Positions 1 to 10,215 of a stretch of DNA of 64,000 nucleotides are shown here, piece after piece; the first letter of the stretch is position 1, and the number at the start of each line of letters is the position of its first letter. This DNA comes from Isochrysis galbana. Its lineage: Eukaryota > Haptophyta > Isochrysidales > Isochrysidaceae. Under the pieces are notes generated by a model. The model worked only from the letters and a program-made list of their open reading frames with translations, searched no databases and was not told where the DNA came from. Location of the stretch: assembly GCA_018136815.1 (NCBI GenBank), contig CM030937.1, positions 3,151,820 to 3,215,819 on the forward strand, given 5' to 3'. Both the position numbers and the translations under genes were made by a program.

Positions 1-545
1 CGCAGAGCAGGGCCGTACCCCGTCGAACACTTACCGTCCAATGCGCACTCGCACGGCGGCCCAGGGTAGAAAACCTAAGATTAAAAAACCAGCGGAGCTC
101 AGCACCCCTATATTTACAGAAGACGACAAAGGAAGACTAAGGATGAGCGACAACCTCGGCCTAGTGGCGAAAGCGATCGGCCTCGCCGAGAGGCTCGACT
201 AAGCGCCTAAGTCGAGACTCATCCCCTCCCCCCCCGTTTTAAGAAACCGCTCACGTAAAAGAGCACTCCATGAGTGAGGGATACCCCATCAACAACACAA
301 AACCCTCACAACATCAGCAAGAAACGGGCCACACAGAGGCACAGGAGGAAGGCGAGAAAAGTCCACTGAGGGCCGGTGCACCCCGCCCGCCCCAGCCCCC
401 CCCACAACCTGGGCCCCTTTGTAGAGCACGAGGGGAGATGCCGCAAGGCGGGAAGTGAGGGAGAGGAAGGGATCTGGGCGTGGCTACAATAGATAACCCA
501 GTAGCCGCACGCGCGGCGCGAATATTAAAAGGTTTTTTTTAAATA
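1..545 (+). mobile_element. T-tailed repeat family, copy A (3' end; left part outside window)
   Basis: This is the 3' end of a dispersed element that also occurs at 8680-9345 and 9870-10215 on the minus strand. It starts outside the window with the end of a reading frame (2-202) whose last 53 residues run from MRTRTAAQ to IGLAERLD. About 340 bases of GC-rich trailer follow and match the other copies, for example GAGCACGAGGGGAGATGCCG and GGGCGTGGCTAC. The copy ends in AATATTAAAAGG followed by a run of T. The coding part, the conserved trailer and the T tail suggest a retroposon copied from RNA. I do not recognise the family. Confidence 0.6.
2..202 (+). CDS. C-terminal end of an unknown element-encoded protein (partial)
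   Basis: The frame is open from the window edge and stops with TAA at 200-202. It is basic (RTRTAAQGRKPKIKKP), then has a short helical tail ending LVAKAIGLAERLD. The minus-strand frame at 9022-9345 ends in closely similar residues (RKPKLKKP, then LVAQALDLAERLA), so this is a conserved protein end rather than chance. It carries no recognisable catalytic motif, and the 5' part lies beyond the window. Confidence 0.5.
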   Translation, partial: AEQGRTPSNTYRPMRTRTAAQGRKPKIKKPAELSTPIFTEDDKGRLRMSDNLGLVAKAIGLAERLD

Positions 546-896
546 ATTTAATTGAATTAAAACTATCCGGTTCTCGTCCCTGGATCTAGTGGATTGCTGG
601 CGAATGAGACTATTTGCTCATTGCGTGTCTCGTCGATTTCAACTACAACAAACATCTTGAAGCTTGAGGGTTGCGGGTATACGGCCCCACCGCATATGTG
701 TATATATGGGTGTGGCTCACGTCAGCTCTAATATTCGCATGGAGCTAAGCGTTGCCACGTGCTTCTCGGAGGAGAGCAGAGGCCATTGTCCATTGTTACC
801 CATCGAGAGGCATTTGATCAACATCGATTCCACTTGGCCGCAACCCAGCCTAGCCGAGGCGGGGCATGCTTTGTGTGACCTGCGCTCATCTAGCTC
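203..896. other. No gene: element trailer, then AT-rich spacer
   Basis: Bases 203-545 are the trailer and T tail of repeat copy A. Bases 546-896 are mixed AT-rich sequence with no convincing reading frame, and form the downstream flank of the minus-strand gene that ends at 897. Confidence 0.5.
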
Positions 897-2993
897 TCAC
901 CACCCTTCCTCCTCAACAACTGGTACTGGGATGGCTCGAATTCGCTGCCGCCGGGGTACAGGCGGTGGCAAGCGGCCGATTCTAGAGCGTTTTCTTCCAC
1001 AGCAAGCACAAGCGCACACGCAGCAAACCACCCACAATGTAACGAAGATTACCACGAGCTTGGTCTGAAGCTGCGCACGGCGTTCTACACCAGAAACTTC
1101 AGGAGCACGTGTAATTCCATCAGGCGGGTGAGTACCAGCCTTGGGGATGAGCATGTCAGCGAGCTTATTGCCAACTGCTGCGAGTCGGGCGACGGCTGTG
1201 GTGACGCCATCTCGTCCGATCTCCCAATCGCCAGCGCTGTCAACGCCATCAGCTGCCCGCTTGGTGTTGACGGAGGAGTGGCTGCCAGCTGTCAGCACAA
1301 TATCCTGAGAGGGCGGAGGGGGAGCCGGCTGCAGCCTGAATTGTTTGCGCGAAGCCGACGACGGCATCAAAATGTCACCGGGAGACGAATGTACCGCAAC
1401 GGGCGGAGCCGCACGGGCCACCATGGTGACAGCAAACGTGGCTGGGTAGGGGGGTGGAGGCGGGCGGGGAGGGCGGGGAGGTGGAATTGGCGGGAGAGGA
1501 GGAAAGGGAGAGGGAGGCGGCGATGGAGGCGGCGGCGGCGCCGGTGGGGCGGGGCGAGATGGTGGGGGCTTCGGCCGAGGCGACAGTGGGTGTGGCGGCA
1601 AAGTCGGGGCCGGTGGGGGGGGCGGTTGAGGAGGTGCCGGGTTGGGAGGTGGGGGAGGCGGCCGAGGCGCGAAGGGCGGGAAGTTGGGAAGGGGAGCGTC
1701 TGACGCCGACTCCCAGCCGTCGCACCAGCCGGCGCGCACAACCTCCAGCCGCCCCGCTGCCTGACCGGCGGCCTCATTACTACCCAAACAGATCTCCTTA
1801 TTTGGCGCATCGTTGCAAAGAGCAGCAGCCACCACGAGTTCTCCGCTGCCATCTCGCAGCCTCGACACTTCCACGTCGACCATCTCGGCGAGCTCGCCGG
1901 CGCTCAGCGAGTCAAATGCCCCGTGATAGACCCCCTGTTCGCACCACGTACGCCAGAGATCGCCGAATTCACGCAAGCGGCCCCGGCTGCACGCACCCAC
2001 TGCGGAATGCAACGCGGATTTGAGCGGCGCGGAGACCAAATCCCGGCTCACCCGAAGGAACCCCATCCCTGCGCCGTAGCCGCACGTTTGGCGATTGACA
2101 CCCTCCCCACCCGCGGGTCCGTCATATCTCCACACGTGGTCACACGCATAGAACACCCACGCAGCCACGTCCGCGCTCGGTCGACGCTGGGCCATCATAT
2201 GCATCGTCCGACGCACAAAGCCGTGGTAAACCTCACCAAAGCTGAGGCGGTGTGTTGCCATCCGTCCGATGAGGTCATCCAAGCCCTTTTGATTCCCCAG
2301 CTGCGAAGGCCACAATTCCTCTGCAAGCCACTCGCCGAACGGCGCCATATCCCAGCGCGTCCAGTGGTGCCAGTAGCCCTCTGTCCACCCGTAGGAGTTG
2401 GCCTCATCACGCAGGCGCTTCGTGGCACCTCCGGCTTGCGAGGGGATCGGCCCGCCCGTGTACGGCGCGGGACCGAGCCGGGAGTGCAAGTAATCGCAGA
2501 GGCCGCACGACATGGCGTAGACCGGTGCGTGCCACCCGTGCAGCGACACGTTGGCTGGCACGCCCTCCACTTCCTCGCCGGCTGAGCGGAGCGGCTCAGA
2601 GCGGCCACACGCGCATGTCGGCCACGACTCCTCCCACCGGCGCGGGTGCTCGAGCATGCGCTGGGGCTCGCAGATGCGATGAGGCGGGCAGAGGAAGAGT
2701 TCGTCGAGGTCGCCCTCCATCCGCCCCATCGGTAGCGCCTGCGCGTAGAAGGCACACCACTGAGCGCCCACGTAGCCATACTCAGCGTGGATCGTCGGCA
2801 GCAAGCGGCCGAGCAGCCGCGCTTGGAAGCGGTGCTTGGCCTGGGGCGACTCGCAGTGGTCGGCCCACGTGGGTGCGGTGAGCGAGACCACCGCCGCCGT
2901 CTGCCGGATGCACGCCTCGAGCGCTGCTGCCAACGCCATCCCCGGCCCGGTCGGAGCTCCAGCGGCGACGGGCGCCAGCACCGCGAGCGCCAT
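897..2993 (-). CDS. Membrane-anchored Cys/His-rich protein with proline-rich stalk (unknown function)
   Basis: A single open frame encodes 698 residues. Residues 1-430 form a folded-looking region rich in Cys, His and Trp, with motifs YHGF (about 256), CGYGAG (about 304) and CEQGVYHGAF (about 351). Residues about 434-520 are almost entirely proline with small residues, as in the extracellular stalks of algal cell-surface proteins. Residues about 644-665 (VVIFVTLWVVCCVC) are a clear transmembrane helix, followed by a basic tail (GRKRSR). The Met start is followed by a short Ala-rich stretch that is only a weak signal peptide, so a missing upstream exon is possible. The inferred layout is an extracellular domain on a stalk with a short cytosolic tail. 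The spaced Cys/His pattern resembles small Cys-x2-Gly-x-Tyr-His-Gly modules seen in some uncharacterised proteins, but I cannot name the family. Confidence 0.7.
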   Translation of the reverse strand: MALAVLAPVAAGAPTGPGMALAAALEACIRQTAAVVSLTAPTWADHCESPQAKHRFQARLLGRLLPTIHAEYGYVGAQWCAFYAQALPMGRMEGDLDELFLCPPHRICEPQRMLEHPRRWEESWPTCACGRSEPLRSAGEEVEGVPANVSLHGWHAPVYAMSCGLCDYLHSRLGPAPYTGGPIPSQAGGATKRLRDEANSYGWTEGYWHHWTRWDMAPFGEWLAEELWPSQLGNQKGLDDLIGRMATHRLSFGEVYHGFVRRTMHMMAQRRPSADVAAWVFYACDHVWRYDGPAGGEGVNRQTCGYGAGMGFLRVSRDLVSAPLKSALHSAVGACSRGRLREFGDLWRTWCEQGVYHGAFDSLSAGELAEMVDVEVSRLRDGSGELVVAAALCNDAPNKEICLGSNEAAGQAAGRLEVVRAGWCDGWESASDAPLPNFPPFAPRPPPPPPNPAPPQPPPPPAPTLPPHPLSPRPKPPPSRPAPPAPPPPPSPPPSPFPPLPPIPPPRPPRPPPPPYPATFAVTMVARAAPPVAVHSSPGDILMPSSASRKQFRLQPAPPPPSQDIVLTAGSHSSVNTKRAADGVDSAGDWEIGRDGVTTAVARLAAVGNKLADMLIPKAGTHPPDGITRAPEVSGVERRAQLQTKLVVIFVTLWVVCCVCACACCGRKRSRIGRLPPPVPRRQRIRAIPVPVVEEEGW

Positions 2994-3721
2994 CCCGTTG
3001 TGTGGGCCGCGCGCGCACTGTGAAGAGAGACGAGGGGACGAGCGGGTGCTCCGTCTCTTGTTTTGTTGTCTGTTTCCCTTTGTCTCCAGTCTCAGTCTCG
3101 TTGAGATGGAAGAGGGAGAGGACGAGTGTGGGGCAGCGGGAGTGTTCTCTCACTCTTTCCGCTCGCGGGTGTGTGTGGGTCGGTGGTCCTTGGTCGGCCG
3201 TCGGCCTTTCGATAGGAGTACTTCCATTTTTATCTGTTTGCGCACGCTTCGCAAGAGATTGAGAAGAGGAGAGGCGGCGTCTCCCCGCGATGGCGGCGAC
3301 GGAGGGGGGGGCCTTTCCTCTCAGTTCCGGATCTGGGACATTAGTGGTTTCGCCGGGTCTTTTCTTGGAGCGATGGGAGAGGAAGTGGCTGGCGAGCTTA
3401 GAGACAGACCCGCGTGGAGGGGTCTTGTAAGATTGGGAAGGTAGAGAGAGATGCTTTAGAGTAAAGTAGACGAGGAGAAGGGGTGCGGCGGGGGAGGGGA
3501 AGAAGAAGAGGGCCACGGGGACATTAGCGGAAGGGGGGGGGGGGGGCGCAGAAACACGTGGAGAGTGGGGAGAGAGGAGAGAGGGAGAGAGAGAGGAGCG
3601 GGAGGGAGGGAGGGGGGGGGCTGGCGGTGGGCGGACGTCACGCACCTTAAGTGTAGACAACTGACGTTGTAAAAGATGGACGGGGAGGTGGTCCGGCGCG
3701 GCAGGGAAGCAGAGGGCAGCA

Positions 3722-3757
<36 letters not shown>

Positions 3758-4128
3758 GCGCGGGCCTTTCTATACTTTTCTGTCTCGGCGGGCCGCTCCG
3801 TACTCTTACTCTTCTCCACTTTCTCCTTCTCTCTCACTTACTCTACTGGATCCCTACTGCTGCTGTACGCCCTCTCTCCGTCTCCCTCGGGGGTCGGTGG
3901 GACGGCGAGAGCGGCGAGGGGGGGGGGCGAGAGCGGCGCGCGGAGGGAGGGAGTGGGAGAGGGGCGGCGGGCGGGGAAAGGGGGGGAGCAGGAGCGGCGA
4001 GAGGGGGGGGCGAGGGAGCGAGAGGGGGGCGCGTGGGTGGGCGGGCAGGAGGGAAGCGCGGGGGGTGCGCTGTGTGAGAGAGCGGGTGATATAGGGAGCG
4101 GCGGCGGGCTGTGCCTCCCTCGCCACCC
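2994..4128. promoter_or_regulatory. Divergent intergenic region with GA-rich tracts
   Basis: This 1.1-kb gap separates two divergent genes, the membrane protein (start 2993, minus) and the cyclin (start 4129, plus). It is strongly purine-biased on the plus strand, with poly-G runs (about 3535, 3610, 3920) and an (AG)n run at about 3726-3753. Long frames here are low-complexity artefacts. It probably holds both promoters. No TATA box or other defined element was identified. Confidence 0.4.
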
Positions 4129-5945
4129 ATGCCCGCCAGCAGGGAGGGCTCTTCCTCCAGCATCTTCCCGCCATGGATGGAGTCGGCGCGCGCATCGCGG
4201 CCTGAAGCGCCTGCGGGTGCAGAGCCGCCCCCCACGAACCCAAAGGCGACCGCGGCGCGCCAGAAGACGCCCAGCCGCAAGAGGGGTCGCTCGCGCCGTA
4301 GAGGTGCTGCCGACCGAGACTTGGCCGAGAAGTCCTCTTGCGTCGAGCCAGATCATCAGGTGAGAGATCATGATGAAAGGGCGGGGGGAGGGAAGGACGG
4401 AAGGAGAGCGACGGGAGAGCAAGGCAGAGAAGGAGAAGGGGGAGGGGAAGAGGGGGGAGAGACGGAGAGGGAGAGGGAGGGAGAGGGAGAGGGAGAGGGA
4501 GAGAGGAGGGGAGGGGAGAGCGCGAGCGCGCACGTGATTCTTGAAGTTGATGGGCGGGGGGGCTGGCGGAGTGACCATGTTTCCTTACGCTGATTGGGCT
4601 CGGTGAATCGCACCCCTCGCCGGAAGCGGCCACCAGGACGCACTCCTTACGTGTGGTGCCCAAATGTCTCCCCAACCTGGGCCTCAGGCGCTCCTCCAGT
4701 CAATCTCAGCGGTGCTGACTCGCCGCATCGAGGACAACGACGAGCACTCTCAAGGCCAGATCACGCACCCGCTTTTCTGTGAGGATACGCACACTGAGGA
4801 GCCTGCCGAGGACGAGTTCGACGTCATCTTTCCCGAGATGCACTTCCAGGTGACACTTGCTGCATCCTCTCGGCTGAGCTCAACCTCGGGCTTCCATTGT
4901 ATCCACACACTGCGCCGTGCTATCTTCCCAAGCTACGGCTGCATCGGGCAGCCCCTCCCAGATCTCCCTCTCTTCACCCATCCATCTTCTCCCTCGCCCC
5001 GAGATCGATGCCTGCATCCCTCACGTTGCCGGCTGCACCCATTTGCAGGCACTATCCTTTCCGACGCTGTACACGCTGAAGAAGTTGCGCCCACCGCCTC
5101 GTCCACCGCCCTCATACCCAGTACCTGCGATGAGCACGGTCAAGGAGTTCATCGAAAACATCTGGCACCGCGCACGCCTCACGCCCCAAAGTTTAGTCAT
5201 ATGCCTTGTTTACATCGACCGGCTCGAGGCGCGCTCTGAGGGCGCCATTTTGCACGCGCGCTCGTGGCGCCCTATCATCTTTTCCTCGCTTCTCCTCGCG
5301 TCCAAGGTGTGGCACGACGTCTCGTACTGGAACTCTGACTTTTCGACCATCTGCCCGATGTTTACCACTCGGAATATCAATCAGATGGAGAGGGCCTACC
5401 TTCAGCTGCTGCAGTACAACACCATCATCTCCGCTTCGCAGTATGCATCATATTACTTCTCGCTGCGCACCGCCGCACTGCAGACCCCGTCGACATTGAC
5501 GTCGGGCAGCGGGAGCACCAAACGGCCACCTGGTACCGACAACAACTTCCGACGAAAATACTTCATGACGCTGAACGTGCCCTCGGCCTCCACAATCGAG
5601 CGAAAAACTATGGCGGTCGCGGGTGCAATAGACGAGTTAGGTACAGAGAGATCGACGTCAGGGGCTGCGATTCTTGCGAAGAAGTCGGCCGCTAGAACGA
5701 GGGGAGAAGGGAACACGGATACGGCGGTCACCACGGAGGGGGGGCCTGGGCCGTCCAAACAGTTGGCCATAACGAGATCTTCTAGCACGATGGCGATGCC
5801 CGACTTTGGCACTCCTCCGAGCACAGGAGACAGCCCGGCGGAGAAGGTTGTAATGAGCTATGGGGCGAGAGATAAGCCCACGGCGCCACGGACACAGCCA
5901 AATACGTTGGTGGAGTATCTCTCCATGTCACTGTGCATCATGTGA
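4129..5945 (+). CDS. Cyclin of the PHO80/cyclin Y-like type (3 exons)
   Basis: Proposed exons are 4129-4359, 4637-4849 and 5049-5945, all joined in phase 0, giving about 446 residues. Introns begin GTGAGAG and GTGACAC and end CAG. Exon 1 encodes a Ser/Arg/Pro-rich leader (KTPSRKRGRSRRRG) that could be a nuclear-targeting or phosphorylation region. The cyclin box spans the end of exon 2 (LLQSISAVLTRRIEDND) and exon 3 (FIENIWHRARLTPQSLVICL, then YIDRLE, SLLLASKVWHD, INQMERAYLQLLQYNT). This order matches the single-box cyclins of the PHO80, PCL and cyclin Y group, which activate a partner kinase. The C-terminal roughly 170 residues are low complexity. The exon 2 acceptor (CAG at 4634) has a poor pyrimidine tract and is the least certain junction. 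The partner kinase cannot be inferred. Confidence 0.75.
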
Positions 5946-6889
5946 GGCAGCTGCGAATGGATGATCGAGTTGAGTCGCCATTTCCGAATTCTACCCGTCT
6001 TCGCAGCTTGTTCGTTGTTCACCACCGCCTCCCCATAGCATCCTTGTCCTGTGCGGCCCGTTCTAGCTGCCTCGCTGTGCGTGCTTCAGTAAATTTGGTA
6101 GTGTGCTTTGATTACGTTGGCACCAACACTCATTCATATCGCTCCCTTCACCAGCATTTCTACTGCTTCACCACTTATTCACCACTCGTCACCCGTCTTG
6201 TTATTTGTCCTCCGCTAGCCCCTAGCGCGGAAATGCTTACACTGGCCACTAGCTGGGGGGTGGCGTACATGGTCGAAGAAAACCTCGAAATTGCACAAGA
6301 TGCGTAAGCGGACGAACCTAGAACCAGAACCTTTCGGAGCGATGTTCGTTTCCTCTTTGGAAACGAGCCGCGAGGGCGCACCGGCGGCTAGCGCGGCGCA
6401 CGGTTCGTCCGGGGAGCCCGGAACGGGCTCATCGGGAGGACGGGGAGGGCAAATGACGGGCATATGTGGAATGGACGGGAGAGTGGCACGGAACGCGAAT
6501 CGGAGGGACGGAGGATGTAAGAAAGGGCGCGGCGAGCAGTTACCGCTTACTTGGGACTCGTAGGGACTCGTAGACTCGAAAGGACGACTCGGAAGGCTCG
6601 GGGCTTGGGGGTACTCAGGGGCTGCAGGTCACCAACAGGCGATACAAAGGGTAAAACCACACAAACCAACACTCTGCACTCAAACATTCACGGTAACAGG
6701 CTGGAAACATACGTCAAACGAACCCCCTCTGGTGAGCAGATTCAGGAGTGCCCACCAGAAAAAGAGGAGAGAGAGAGAGAGAGCGAGAGAACGAGGGCTC
6801 GGGGTCAAAACACAATTCGGACTCCGGCTCGGACTACAGAGTAAAATCCAGTGCCCTCGCGAGTCCTGCCTCGAGTCTCGCGAGGCAGC

Positions 6890-7400
6890 GCCGAAGGACG
6901 CTGAAGGAAGCGCTGCGGGACAGCGCTGAAGGACGCAGAAGGACACTGAAGGACGCTGCAAGACGCGCTGCGGGACATCGCTGACGGACAGGGGGGGGGC
7001 GCTGAGAGACACTGGGAGACGCTGAGGGACGCTGGGGAACGCTGAGGGACGCGCTGGGGGACTTTCGCGCGGGGGGTTGAGGGAAGAGAAGACGGCGCCT
7101 CAACGCGCGGACGCGGAAGAGAGCCGCCGTCTCGGCGCGCGGAGGGGGGGAAGCGGCGGAGGAGGGGAAGGAAATCTGCGGAGGGGGGGGGAAGGACCGC
7201 CGTCTCGGCGCGCGGAGGGGGGAAGGGCCGCCGTCTCGGCGCGCGGAGGGGGGGGGGAACCGCGCGGAGGGGGGGGGGCCGCGGAGGGGGGGGGGGAACA
7301 GCGGAGGGGAAGGGGAGGAGCGGAGGGGGGGGGGGAGGGGAGGAGCGGAGGGGGGGAAGGGGGGAGCGAAAGGGGGGGGAGAAACTGCCGAGGGGGGTGA
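6890..7400. repeat. GACGCTGAGGGACGCTG-type minisatellite and poly-G array
   Basis: Bases 6890-7065 consist of imperfect short units built on GACGCTG(A)AGGA. They are followed to about 7400 by alternating poly-G runs and a recurring unit around GCCGTCTCGGCGCGCGGAGG, seen at least three times. The G runs could form quadruplexes and are also prone to assembly error. Confidence 0.7.
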
Positions 7401-7640
7401 GATCGCAACACTGACCCAACCCTCCCTCACATTCACGTATTTTTCCCGGCCTGGCCCGGGAAAATCAGGGAGGGGAGAGAGGGGAGGGAGGAGAGTTGCG
7501 GAAGGAGGGGGAAACCGCGGAGGGGGGAATCACAATACTGACCCAATCCTCCCTCACATTCACGTATTTTTCCCGGCCTGGCCCGAGAAAATCAGGGAAT
7601 GGAGAGAGGGGAAGAGGGGAACTGCAGAAGGGGGAGGGAA
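7381..7640. repeat. Direct repeat of about 125-130 bp, two copies
   Basis: Two adjacent copies contain CTGACCCAA(C/T)CCTCCCTCAC, CACGTATTTTTCCCGGCC and AAATCAGGGA, starting near 7381 and 7510. Each ends in a purine-rich stretch. No coding function is apparent. Confidence 0.75.
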
Positions 7641-8679
7641 CTGCAGAAGGGGGAGGGGGGAGGGAACTGCAGAAGGGGGAGGGCCAGTTCTGTTACCTGC
7701 ATCTCTTACCTTAAACGCGTGGACAATTACCGTAACGGTAAAAATAAAACTCAAATCTTCGAATTTCGAGACGAAAATCGGCGAACCAGGACTGGAGCCC
7801 ACGGAGAATCCGAATCGGCACGCCTTGCGTGACCACGACGAACATAGAAGACGATATATAACGAAGAAGGAGCGCGCTCATGCCGAAATATTCACGCCGA
7901 GAGGCCTGAATACAACAGAACCTAGCATAGGACCAAATGCGACACGAAGGTCGTTTGCCTTCATCCTTCATTTGGTACCCCCCGAACACACACACAAGCG
8001 CACCCTCCCTCGCTCTGGTGTCTTTATGAATGAAGAAAGTTATGCTACCGCATCCTTGTGATGGTATCGGGTGTCGGCGTCAAAGAGTTTATTTTTTCAT
8101 TGAGTCGATCGATTTCGTGCGACGCTCGATTGATGTTTTCTTGATGCTCCAATCGTTGTCGTTGTAATGAAACAATTCCCAAGTTGCATTTGTTAATTAA
8201 TATTATTAAACGTTCTTGCTGATTCCACGGTATTCCACTCTTAAAATTAAAATTATTAATGTTATATCCTAGCCAACCCCACTAGCTAATTGGCTCGTCG
8301 CTAGCCGTTATCACCACACGATAATTCTCGATTTGTCTCGAGAGGTGTACCTTGTCTCTCCTCCTCTCCTGTGACTCTGAGACTGAGACCACACTCGAGA
8401 TGGGAGACTCAACACATGGCCCAGGCAGCACAACGCCCTCGGGAAGAGGCAACAAGGACGCAACCACAATAAGCTCACTAACTGAGCCCCGGTGAGACAA
8501 GACCGAGACAGGAACTAACCCCGCCTCCCACGCCCCCGTCACCCAGGTGGCTTTGCTTGCATGATGAGGACATGAGGACCTCGAACCCGAACGAAGAAGA
8601 GGCAGACTTCGACATCTCCCTCACTAAAAATCATCATCACGTTCACGCCATACGAGCGGGGACACAAAATCAAAAAAAA

Positions 8680-9345
8680 ACCTTTTAATATTCTCGCCTC
8701 GCACGTGGCACTGGGTCGCATATCCGTAGCCACGCCCATACATACCCCTTCCTCGCTCCCCTCTCCCTCACTTCCCGCCTTGCGGCAACTCCCCTCGTGC
8801 TCTACTTAGGGGCCCGGGTCCTGCGGGGTTCACGGGTTGGGCGGAGTGCGCCTGCCCTCAGAGGTGCGTGCACGCCTTCCTCCTACGCCGCTGAGTGAGT
8901 GACATGCATAACCTAGATGTTTTTCGGTCTGCGTCGTTATCTATGTCGTATTTTTGCTCGTGCCATGGCTGCTGTCAATCCCGAGTCCTTGTCTCCGATT
9001 GTATAGGAATGTTTCGCTGCTTTAGGCGAGCCTCTCGGCAAGGTCAAGCGCCTGTGCCACGAGGCTGAAGCTCTCGCCCAATTGTAGTCTTCCTTTCTCA
9101 TTCACAATAAACGCGGGGGCGCTGTGTTCAGTCGGTTTTTTGAGTTTTGGTTTCCTTCTTTGGGCGGCCTTGCGGGTGCGCATGTGGCTGTGAGAGTCCG
9201 GTATAGCGAGACCTCTCACCAATGTGGTAAACCTCACCAGTGTGGCTTCTAGGACTGGTATGTAATGGTACTCGTACGACTCGAATTCGACTCTGTAGAA
9301 GTCTCTGAGTATATACTTCCACGCTGGCCTGCTCCTATCTGCCAT
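8680..9345 (-). mobile_element. T-tailed repeat family, copy B
   Basis: Read on the minus strand, this copy holds a reading frame (9345 to 9022) and a trailer that matches copies A and C (GAGCACGAGGGGAGTTGCCG, GGGCGTGGCTAC). It ends in GGCGAGAATATTAAAAGG plus a T run near 8670-8690. The 5' boundary is uncertain: sequence above 9345 does not obviously continue the element. Sharing both a protein end and a trailer with copy A marks one transposable family. Confidence 0.6.
9022..9345 (-). CDS. Unknown element-encoded protein, C-terminal 107 residues
   Basis: The frame runs from MADRSRPAWK to LDLAERLA. The N-terminal half (FYRVEFESYEYHYIPVLEAT) looks like a compact domain. The C-terminal half is basic (RKAAQRRKPKLKKP) and then helical, and is conserved with the frame at the left edge of the window. 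No transposase, reverse transcriptase or nuclease motif is visible. It may be the end of a longer protein whose 5' part was lost on copying. Confidence 0.45.
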   Translation of the reverse strand: MADRSRPAWKYILRDFYRVEFESYEYHYIPVLEATLVRFTTLVRGLAIPDSHSHMRTRKAAQRRKPKLKKPTEHSAPAFIVNEKGRLQLGESFSLVAQALDLAERLA

Positions 9346-9864
9346 TGTAGCGATGAGGATAAGGATAGCTCCGACTCCGGTGCGATGATCCGCGCTCAGG
9401 AAGTGGAAATCGCGCTACGCCGGGGAGAGCAAGCCGAGAATGATCGGGCAAAGCGGGCGAGGACGCGTGCGGCTCGGCTGGCTGCGCGTGAGGAGCGACG
9501 CGGCAGCCGCGAGCAAGGATCGGAGAAGCGCCGGCGCTCCGTCCGCACGCTCTTAGTGCCCCAGCGCGTTCGCTTTCGTGGTGGTGTGCGGCGGCTCCGG
9601 CGCAGCGGGAACGTAGAACGTAGCTAGCTAGCATGGCGGCGGTAGTAAGTCGGTTGTAGGTGGTTCGTGGTTGTGTCGGCCTGGGCTTGCTGTAGTTGAT
9701 TGAAGTCTTGCAGCTGGTGCTTTCTATTACCCAGATTAGGGGAATGGACGGTGTTTCCCACTTCTTGACATTGTCGATGCCATTGTGCACTTTGCGCCCG
9801 TTCCGAGATCATAAAATGTGGTTTATGATCTCCGGCTGAGGCTCGTTCAAGCAAGCAATAAAAC
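9346..9864. other. No assigned gene
   Basis: A short plus-strand frame (9265-9627) has a charged, coding-like middle (ENDRAKRARTRAARLAAREE) but overlaps copy B and has no recognisable domain. I leave it unassigned. Confidence 0.35.
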
Positions 9865-9869
9865 AAAAA

Positions 9870-10215
9870 AACCTTTTAATATTCTCGCCTCACACGTCAC
9901 ACGTGGCACTGGCACTGGGATTCACTTAAGTAGCCACGCCCATTCCCCTTTCCTTCCCTCACCACCCGCCTTGCTGCGGCATCTCCCCTTGTGCACTTAG
10001 GGGCTAAGTTTGCGGGGGGGGGGGGGGGGCTAGGATGAGCGGGGTGCACCTACCCTCAGCTGTACGTTCTCGCCCTCCTCTCTCCCGCGCCGCTGGGTGG
10101 CCTGCTTCTTTAATGACGTGCCTCGAGTGTCGCTTTTTTAGTGAGTTGTCGTTATCTAGTGGCGGTTATGCGTGTGAGGAGGGTGCTCGTGTTGATGGTC
10201 TAAGGCAAGCAATCA
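9870..10215 (-). mobile_element. T-tailed repeat family, copy C (trailer only)
   Basis: On the minus strand this copy contains the family trailer (CAAGGGGAGATGCCGC, AAGGCGGG, GGGCGTGGCTAC). It ends in GTGAGGCGAGAATATTAAAA then GG and a T run near 9870. It lacks the coding part found in copies A and B, as expected for a 5'-truncated retroposon. Copies B and C lie in the same orientation about 1.2 kb apart. Confidence 0.6.

Larger units (their letters stand above)
5946..8670. other. No recognised gene; repeats and AT-rich spacer
   Basis: The downstream flank of the cyclin (5946-6700) has only short unconvincing frames. Bases 6700-7700 are minisatellite and poly-G sequence. Bases 8060-8300 are AT-rich, and 8282-8670 hold small frames with no recognisable product. 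I see no RNA gene. Confidence 0.5.

Noticed and set aside
2782-3837. Minus-strand frame of 351 residues upstream of the membrane protein
   Set aside because: It is low-complexity Ser/Leu/Pro from CT-rich DNA and overlaps the start of the real gene in another frame.
9265-9627. Charged plus-strand frame with coding-like composition
   Set aside because: It overlaps the conserved minus-strand frame of repeat copy B and has no domain or homologous copy in the window. Kept unassigned.
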